From contig DGUV01000001.1 in the NCBI GenBank assembly GCA_002395775.1, forward strand, positions 21,471-66,917: DNA of 45,447 nt, read 5' to 3'. The stretch comes from Prevotellaceae bacterium UBA4301 (lineage in GTDB: Bacteria > Bacteroidota > Bacteroidia > Bacteroidales > Bacteroidaceae). Shown in pieces: positions 40,896 through 45,447 of the stretch. How positions within the stretch are numbered: position 1 is the first letter of the stretch; every line of letters starts with the position of its first letter. The notes under the pieces are model-generated. The model searched no databases. It was not told the origin of the DNA and saw only the letters and a program-made list of their open reading frames with translations. The position numbers and the translations under genes were made by a program.

Positions 40896-40920
40896 AAGCT
40901 CTAGTAATTACATATAATAC
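40896..40920. repeat. 25-bp dispersed repeat, right copy
   Basis: AAGCTCTAGTAATTACATAT and the following ATAATAC are the second copy of the repeat at 28395-28419 (24/25 identical), ending 4 bp before the stop triplet of the ATPase gene. Confidence 0.8.
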
Positions 40921-40924
40921 AATT

Positions 40925-42241
40925 TTACATATTTTCAAGTGACAACGAGCCCACATGGATGGTCATCTTGCGGAGTTCGGGAGTCTGCTCGAGCACCTTG
41001 TCTACTTTCTCACGAAATTCATTCTCCTTGTATCGATAGCCTCGTTTCTTCAGTTCATAGATCCAGGCTTCCTTTCCAATTAGGTCAACAACTATCAGGT
41101 CGATTTCATTTTCTCCCTTCCGATCCCACCATTTCCCGATGATGTAACGGCCTTCCTCCTGAAACTTCTTCATGAAATAGCGCTCCATCATCAATCCGGA
41201 TACACTACTGTAGTCTCTCTCTATGATTTCGCCAAGTGGCTTCAAAGCCTTATTCTCCACAAGAGCCTGATACTTGTAGAAGAAACGGAACCAGAATATA
41301 AGGAAACAGTCATTGAGCTGATACCTCACCTTCTTGCTGTTTTCCTTGGCAAAGATGGGAAGCGACTTGGTTATAACTTTGTGATAGTCCTCTAATTTCA
41401 CAAGATAAGGACCAATGTTGTTGTTTCCAAGTTCGTTCTCAATCTCTGAACGGGTCTTCATGCCGCTGGCAATGCAGGTCAGGATAGAGAAGTAGGTCAC
41501 GTAGTCGGTGCCGAACTCCTCAATCAGAATGTTCTTTCCCTCATTGATAAATGGAGAGTTCTCCTCAGTCAATGCAGCTAACATCGCATCCCTGTTGGCC
41601 CTGCCCTTATCGAGCAACAGTGTGACATACCAAGGCACACCACCCGTGATGCTATACAACGCCAACAAATCTTCTGATGTATAGTCTGGGTTGAAGTCTT
41701 TAAGAATTTGTTTTAGCACATCCGTGGTAAACGGCTCAAGCACCATCTTCTCATCGGCACGCCCGAACAGAGGCTCTTCTTTATCTTCGAATATCTTGGT
41801 CATCAGCGTGAACACTGAACCGCTGATAATAAGGTTCAAGCGGCTGCTTCGTTTATGTAAGTCCCAATCGCGCTGAATATCGCTGAAGATTGCAGGATTT
41901 ATCTTTAGAAAATTCTGAAACTCGTCGATAACCAATGTGAACGGGCGGTTCTCTGACAGCTGTAGCACGAACCTGAACACCTCGGAGAAAGTGTTTGGTG
42001 TACCAAGTATCGGTGCATCCAGCTTCTCTCGTATCTCGCGTACATAGTCTTGGCACAACAACGTCTCCGCTTTCTTGCCCACGAAGAAATACAACACTGT
42101 CTCGTCGCCGCATCTCAGCGAGAGCTCCGTCTTACCGATGCGCCTGCGCCCCATCAGTACTGTCATCTTTGCTTCGGTCTTGCTTCTGTGAAGCACTTCG
42201 CCAAGCACCTGTTGTTCTTTTTCTCTATCGTAAAACCTCAT
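40925..42241 (-). CDS. AAA-type ATPase with C-terminal nuclease-like DUF234 domain
   Basis: The 438-residue product starts MRFYDREKEQQVLGEVL, with Walker A GRRRIGKTELSL (about residue 31), Walker B LVIDEFQNFLKI (about residue 105) and a sensor-type LIISGSVFTLM. A helical middle is followed by the C-terminal DUF234 domain (about 300-438) whose NEIDLIVVDLIGKEAWIYEL plus K looks like a PD-(D/E)xK nuclease core (Asp, then ExK as ELKK). Proteins of this type (ArchATPase/DUF234) are common in Bacteroidota and archaea in mobile or defence settings, but their role is unknown. The gene has its own promoter with an ATTAC/GTAAT inverted array between promoter and start, which suggests repression. It is the last gene before the right end of the island. 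Confidence 0.85.
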   Translation of the reverse strand: MRFYDREKEQQVLGEVLHRSKTEAKMTVLMGRRRIGKTELSLRCGDETVLYFFVGKKAETLLCQDYVREIREKLDAPILGTPNTFSEVFRFVLQLSENRPFTLVIDEFQNFLKINPAIFSDIQRDWDLHKRSSRLNLIISGSVFTLMTKIFEDKEEPLFGRADEKMVLEPFTTDVLKQILKDFNPDYTSEDLLALYSITGGVPWYVTLLLDKGRANRDAMLAALTEENSPFINEGKNILIEEFGTDYVTYFSILTCIASGMKTRSEIENELGNNNIGPYLVKLEDYHKVITKSLPIFAKENSKKVRYQLNDCFLIFWFRFFYKYQALVENKALKPLGEIIERDYSSVSGLMMERYFMKKFQEEGRYIIGKWWDRKGENEIDLIVVDLIGKEAWIYELKKRGYRYKENEFREKVDKVLEQTPELRKMTIHVGSLSLENM

Positions 42242-42261
42242 ATCCCGGAATAGTATTCGTT

Positions 42262-42281
42262 ATTACAGTAATCGTCATTAC
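42262..42281 (-). promoter_or_regulatory. ATTAC/GTAAT inverted array in the ATPase leader
   Basis: ATTAC, A, GTAAT, CGTC, ATTAC (42262-42281) gives two overlapping inverted pairs between the -7 element and the ATG of the ATPase gene, a good position for an operator. Similar motifs occur at the left island end (28466-28486). Confidence 0.5.
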
Positions 42282-42288
42282 CTTTTTG

Positions 42289-42319
42289 CAAAGATACAAC
42301 AAATATTCTAACTTCCAAA
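42289..42319 (-). promoter_or_regulatory. Promoter of the ATPase gene
   Basis: On the minus strand TTTG (42316-42319), 19 bp, TATCTTTG (42289-42296) is a full match to the Bacteroides pattern, 47 bp before the ATG. The stretch 42320-42570 holds the right-end block and nothing else I can name. Confidence 0.75.
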
Positions 42320-42433
42320 CAAATAAAGGATTTTTTTTACAACTCACATATTTAATGCTACCTAAATAGTAGTTACGAATTGGAAGCAAAAAAGGGGACT
42401 TTGTAAAGATATATGAAAGGTCAATATCCAAAT

Positions 42434-42488
42434 TCGGGAACACCACGGGAACACACGTACCCTTATTTAAACGTATTAAGACGTGCTC
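42434..42488 (+). repeat. Right end block with two GGGAACAC sites
   Basis: TCGGGAACACCACGGGAACA, then CACGTACCC and ACGTGCTC further on, is the counterpart of 28165-28221, in the same orientation, 83 bp before the right tRNA-Asn copy. Confidence 0.6.
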
Positions 42489-42570
42489 AAAATTTGAGAC
42501 CAAATTTATAATGCATTGATATTCAACGAAATAAAATATTCATATATAATCACAAAAATCCACTTTTTAC

Positions 42571-42615
42571 GACTGTTAATCAGGGGGGCGTTGGTTCAAG
42601 CCCATCCTGAAGCGC
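42571..42615 (+). repeat. Right attachment-site copy (attR): partial tRNA-Asn
   Basis: The 45-bp 3' half of tRNA-Asn, GACTGTTAATCAGGGGGGCG at its start, repeats 28072-28116 with one change in the variable region. No 5' half is present, so it is not a working tRNA. Confidence 0.92.
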
Positions 42616-42638
42616 AAAGCCGAGAAATTCTCGGCTTT
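42616..42638. terminator. Original tRNA-Asn terminator, now at the island end
   Basis: AAAGCCGAGAA and TTCTCGGCTTT (42616-42638) form a near-perfect hairpin followed by TTC and T-rich sequence. It directly follows the partial tRNA, as a terminator follows the tRNA in the uninterrupted state, and also faces the converging GH35 gene. Confidence 0.85.
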
Positions 42639-42644
42639 TTCTTT

Positions 42645-44705
42645 TTATTGTATTATCTTGATGGATTTTATGCGTTCTCCGGGGGTGGGGTCGGCCTCAC
42701 GAGGGAGATACACGGGCATGTCGGATTGCATGGGCAACAGGCGGAGCTCCAGTTCTTGGCATCCCTCGGGCAGTCGCCACAGGCCGAAGAGGAAGGGACG
42801 GCCATTGTTGAAATGGTCGGCCACGAGGCGTCCTCCGACATAGAGGCGGGCACAGTCGCCCTGATAGTCGATGGAGAGGAGCTGGCGACCGCTCCGCGGA
42901 TTGCCATTGCTGAGGGAGAGCTTGTAGGTGGCAGCATCGGCGAAGTCCTCGTCGGTGGGCTCCTCGGCCACTTTGTTGATGCCAATGGGGATGGTGCGCA
43001 GCGGGCCTGCCTGTTTCACCTTTTCGTGTCTGACGCTGAGGGTGGGGGCTGCGGGTTCGGTCTCTTGCAGGAAGAGGCGGCCGGCTTGCTGCGGTGTCAG
43101 CAGGTAGATGCTATCGCACACGGGACGGTCCTCGCCAAGGGGACGGACGTTGCGCAGGGTCTTGCCGTTCTGCAGGGCGATGGTGGTGGGTATGCCTTCG
43201 ATTTGCTGCAGATAGACTTTGCCGTTGCGGTGGGCCACCAACTGGGCGGTGGAGTAGCGGATGATGCCGATGTTGACGGGCAGGATGCAGATGGTGGAGG
43301 CGGGAATGGTGAGCCTGGGGAGAGTCACACCGCACACTTGCAGGCGGATGTTCTTCTTTGCGGAGAGGTGTTGCAGGCGTTCGTAGTTGTTGATGAAGAC
43401 AAAGGCGCTATTCCCCTTCGAACGATAGGCCCATCGGAGTGCCGAGTCGTCACCTTTGGGTAGGTCCTGCCGGCAGGGGAAGGTGGGTTCCATGGGTGCC
43501 AGCAGTTCGCCATAGTCCTGCATGAAGAGGTGGAGCGGGCGGAGCAGATAGTAATGAGGGTTGGTCTGTCCGAACTCGCCGAGCGGGGCTTGGAAGTCGT
43601 AGTTCTTCACGGGCATGTCATTGTAGTTGGTGGCCACGGTGCGTTGCATCTCGTTGAGCCAGGTGCGGCCGTCGGGGTTGGTGCCTCCGTGGTACATGTA
43701 GTAGCCCAGAAGGTTGGAACCGCTGCCCAGTTTGACAACGGCCATCGACAGTGCATCCTCGGGATAGATGTAGGGCCGGCGATGGTAGGCCGCCATCATG
43801 CCGCCTCCCAGCTCGCAGGTGAAATAGGGATATTGCTCGTCGCCCTGGTTCAGTCGTTCTTCCTGCTTGCCCAGTTGCTCGGTGGCGATGGCCGTGGAGG
43901 AACGGAAGGCTTTGAAGTTGAAAGCCTTGTAGTAGTTGCCTGCCGTCTCCTTGAGCGAACGTTCCCAAAAACCGTCGGCATAGTCGCCGTAGAGCGGGAG
44001 CATCTCACCAAACGGTACGGGGGTGGAGAGTTCGGGCCAGCCTGTGCGGGTGTAGAAGGGGAGGTCGAAACCGATGCCGAGGGCGATGTGCTTTAGTGCC
44101 ATGAGATAGGAGCCGCTACCGCGATACTCGTTGTCGAACTGGCAGGCCATGAGGGGGCCGCCGTCCTTCCATTGCAGTCCCTGCACCTGTGTGAATATCT
44201 GCCGATAGAGCTTCTCAACGTAGGTGAGAAACAGGGGGTCCTCGGAACGTGGCTTGCATCCCTTGGCGAAGAGCCAATCGGGAATGCCGCCATTGCGTGC
44301 CTCTCCGTGGCAGAAGGGACCGATGCGCAGCACCACGGGCAGTTGTTCGTCCCGACAGACTTCAAGGAATCGGCGCAGGTTGCGTTGTCCGCTCCAGTTC
44401 CAGAAGCCTTCCTCCTCCTCGACGTGGTTCCAAAAGACATAGGTGGCAATGATGGTCACACCGCCTTCCTTCATCTTCCTCACCTCGTCTGGCCACTCTT
44501 CGGCCGGGATGCGGGAATAATGCACTTCGCCCATGACGGGAACGATGCGCCTCCCGTCCACCATCAAGCTGTACTTGTCCCAGGTGATGCGGGGGACGGT
44601 GGTCGTCGGGGTTGCGGGGGTGACGATGGTCAGCAGTCCGACCAGTAAGGCCGTTCTTGTGGCCCACTGCCGGAAGAGATTGAGGATGTGTTCGCTGCGT
44701 TTCAT
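42645..44705 (-). CDS. Secreted glycoside hydrolase family 35 beta-galactosidase
   Basis: The 686-residue product has a signal-type N-terminus (ALLVGLLTIVTPATPTTTVP after a basic start) and the GH35 TIM barrel. Family marks are VMGEVHYSRIPAEEWPDEVR, TIIATYVFWNHVEEEEGFWN, VVLRIGPFCHGEARNGGIPD, acid/base Glu in CQFDNEYRG and nucleophile Glu in FTCELGGGMMAAYHRR. The downstream beta-sandwich includes GYYMYHGGTNPDGRTWLNEM. The enzyme removes terminal beta-galactose from oligosaccharides such as galactan or arabinogalactan products. It lies outside the island (12-30 bp after the old tRNA terminator) but fits the galactan theme of the insert. Its stop at 42645 faces the terminator hairpin. A weak -7 (TATCTTCG) lies 25 bp upstream of the ATG. 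Confidence 0.92.
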   Translation of the reverse strand: MKRSEHILNLFRQWATRTALLVGLLTIVTPATPTTTVPRITWDKYSLMVDGRRIVPVMGEVHYSRIPAEEWPDEVRKMKEGGVTIIATYVFWNHVEEEEGFWNWSGQRNLRRFLEVCRDEQLPVVLRIGPFCHGEARNGGIPDWLFAKGCKPRSEDPLFLTYVEKLYRQIFTQVQGLQWKDGGPLMACQFDNEYRGSGSYLMALKHIALGIGFDLPFYTRTGWPELSTPVPFGEMLPLYGDYADGFWERSLKETAGNYYKAFNFKAFRSSTAIATEQLGKQEERLNQGDEQYPYFTCELGGGMMAAYHRRPYIYPEDALSMAVVKLGSGSNLLGYYMYHGGTNPDGRTWLNEMQRTVATNYNDMPVKNYDFQAPLGEFGQTNPHYYLLRPLHLFMQDYGELLAPMEPTFPCRQDLPKGDDSALRWAYRSKGNSAFVFINNYERLQHLSAKKNIRLQVCGVTLPRLTIPASTICILPVNIGIIRYSTAQLVAHRNGKVYLQQIEGIPTTIALQNGKTLRNVRPLGEDRPVCDSIYLLTPQQAGRLFLQETEPAAPTLSVRHEKVKQAGPLRTIPIGINKVAEEPTDEDFADAATYKLSLSNGNPRSGRQLLSIDYQGDCARLYVGGRLVADHFNNGRPFLFGLWRLPEGCQELELRLLPMQSDMPVYLPREADPTPGERIKSIKIIQ

Positions 44706-44801
44706 TTTCTCATGGTTTGTTATTGGGTGCGAAGATACTAAAAATAAGGAAAGATGCAGCCTGAATACCTTATTATTTTATTCGATGTGCGAAGAAAATG
44801 A

Positions 44802-44840
44802 GAAATCGCCCGCCTCGGACGAACCAAAGCAGGCGATTTC
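44802..44840 (-). terminator. Hairpin behind the last gene
   Basis: GAAATCGCC (44802-44810) pairs with GGCGATTTC (44832-44840), 9 bp perfect, loop 21 nt, between the stop of the secreted-protein gene (44861) and the GH35 promoter, with T-rich sequence on the minus strand. Confidence 0.7.
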
Positions 44841-44860
44841 CTTCATTGTGAGGTTGCAGT

Positions 44861-45447
44861 TTACTTAAGGGCAACCTTCTTGCCGTTGATGATGAACACG
44901 CCCTTGCCGGCCTTGCTTACGCGGCGGCCGCTGAGGTCGTAGATTACGGCATTCTCCAGGTCAGCATCAATGGCGTTGATGCCTACGGGAATGTTGTACT
45001 TGAAGTTAATCTTCACGAGCACGGCCTTCTCACCGTTGGTGATGGCCCAGTAAGCAACGTACTCGGCAGCCTCCAAGCCGGTGATGTTGTAGCAGAGATA
45101 GGTCTTACCGTCGGTGTACTTCACGCAGATGGGAGCCTCGGCATTGCCAGACCAGTTGTGGAAGTCGCCGTTGGCATCGCGCCATCCGTCGAATCCTGTA
45201 TAGTTGACAACAAACTCCTCAGTGGTGGGGTTGTAGCCGTAAACCTCTGCGGCCTCCAGGCTCTCCAGACCTAGCTCGGCCAGGATGGAGGCAACCTGTT
45301 CGTCTGTGAGGCTTACCGACTTCTCGGTGTAGCTGGCCTCAGTGGTTTCGTACTCAACGGAAGCCTGAATGTCGAGGTCGGAGATTTCGAATACCACGGG
45401 TTCGGGCTCAATGTAGTTCAGTGTGAGGAATACGGCAGCCTCGGCAC
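44861..45447 (-). CDS. Secreted protein with DUF4859-like domain, C-terminal part (5' end outside window)
   Basis: The frame is open to the window edge, giving about 194 residues of the C-terminus. The sequence AAVFLTLNYIEPEPVVFEIS, SVSLTDEQVASILAELGLES, GFDGWRDANGDFHNWSGNAE and YVAYWAITNGEKAVLVKINF resembles the DUF4859 domain found in Bacteroidota surface proteins with glycan-binding or glycanase partners. The end (LENAVIYDLSGRRVSKAGKG and VFIINGKKVALK) is the C-terminal tail typical of type IX-like secretion in Prevotellaceae. A GTG near 45397 is internal, not the start. Function is unknown; carbohydrate binding or a hydrolase domain upstream is possible. Confidence 0.7.
   Translation of the reverse strand, partial: AEAAVFLTLNYIEPEPVVFEISDLDIQASVEYETTEASYTEKSVSLTDEQVASILAELGLESLEAAEVYGYNPTTEEFVVNYTGFDGWRDANGDFHNWSGNAEAPICVKYTDGKTYLCYNITGLEAAEYVAYWAITNGEKAVLVKINFKYNIPVGINAIDADLENAVIYDLSGRRVSKAGKGVFIINGKKVALK

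Larger units (their letters stand above)
28072..42615. mobile_element. tRNA-Asn-integrated genomic island (about 14.5 kb), integrase not found
   Basis: The 45-bp tRNA-Asn repeats bound a 14,454-bp insert (28117-42570), orientation tRNA first. Its content differs from the flanks: two GH2 genes (one broken), a GH53-SusD chimera, a DUF5107-TPR gene, an MFS sugar symporter, a frameshifted secreted protein, an AraC regulator and a DUF234-type ATPase. The original tRNA terminator now sits behind the partial copy (42616-42638), and the island supplies a new one behind the whole tRNA. No integrase, excisionase or mobilisation gene was seen in either strand, so the element is non-autonomous or decayed. 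Short conserved blocks with two GGGAACAC sites each occur near both ends and may be recombinase binding sites. Confidence 0.75.

Overview
The window is a Bacteroidota (Bacteroidales) chromosome segment, most like Prevotellaceae. Visible reasons: repeated promoters of the Bacteroides form (TTTG, about 20 bp, TAnnTTTG); secreted proteins ending in a short C-terminal tail of the type IYDLxGRKV...GIYIxxGKK; Sus-type and CAZyme genes; and the family set (sufBCDS, luxS, GH3/GH35/GH2/GH53, MG2-type surface protein). The species is not resolved.

Layout. (1) 1-7220, plus strand: housekeeping run with the 3' end of infB, a CvpA-type membrane protein, sufB-sufC-sufD-sufS (Fe-S assembly) and rnhB. (2) 7256-10255, minus: dTDP-sugar genes rfbA-rfbD-rfbB without rfbC, divergent from luxS and a tRNA-Ser(CGA) that follows luxS by 5 bp. 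The tRNA-Ser 3' end is repeated 135 bp downstream. (3) 11199-16317: secreted GH3 beta-xylosidase/glucosidase, a HAD phosphatase fused to a MenI/YdiI-like hotdog thioesterase, and a PBP4-type DacB. (4) 16318-25080: an accessory stretch with a large inverted-repeat cluster, a remnant of a TPR membrane sensor, a lipoprotein, a thioredoxin-like secreted protein, a secreted serpin, a truncated RhuM-like gene and an MG2-type surface protein. (5) 25151-27942, minus: PfkB kinase, S41 protease and a 43-aa membrane microprotein.

(6) 28042-42615 is the most distinctive part. A complete tRNA-Asn(GTT) is followed by about 14.5 kb of DNA that ends in a second copy of the tRNA 3' half (45-bp direct repeats, 44/45 identical). 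No integrase is visible. The cargo looks like a decaying galactan/arabinogalactan utilisation locus: a GH2 enzyme, a GH2 remnant, a GH53 galactanase remnant joined in frame to the C-terminal half of a SusD, a DUF5107-TPR protein, an MFS sugar:H+ symporter with a palindromic repeat inserted in frame, a frameshifted secreted protein, an AraC regulator and an ATPase-nuclease of the DUF234 type. (7) 42645-45447, minus: secreted GH35 beta-galactosidase, then the C-terminal part of another secreted protein.

A second theme is short tandem repeats. At four junctions between co-directional genes (8395-8420, 15044-15083, 26942-26964, 37425-37464) a 7-, 8- or 14-bp unit containing TAA is repeated on or next to the upstream stop codon. 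An 8-bp unit is also repeated four times inside the signal-peptide codons of the S41 protease (26873-26904), where loss or gain of a unit would shift the frame.

All calls come from reading the sequence. No database search was run. Some of the frameshifts and fusions could be assembly errors.
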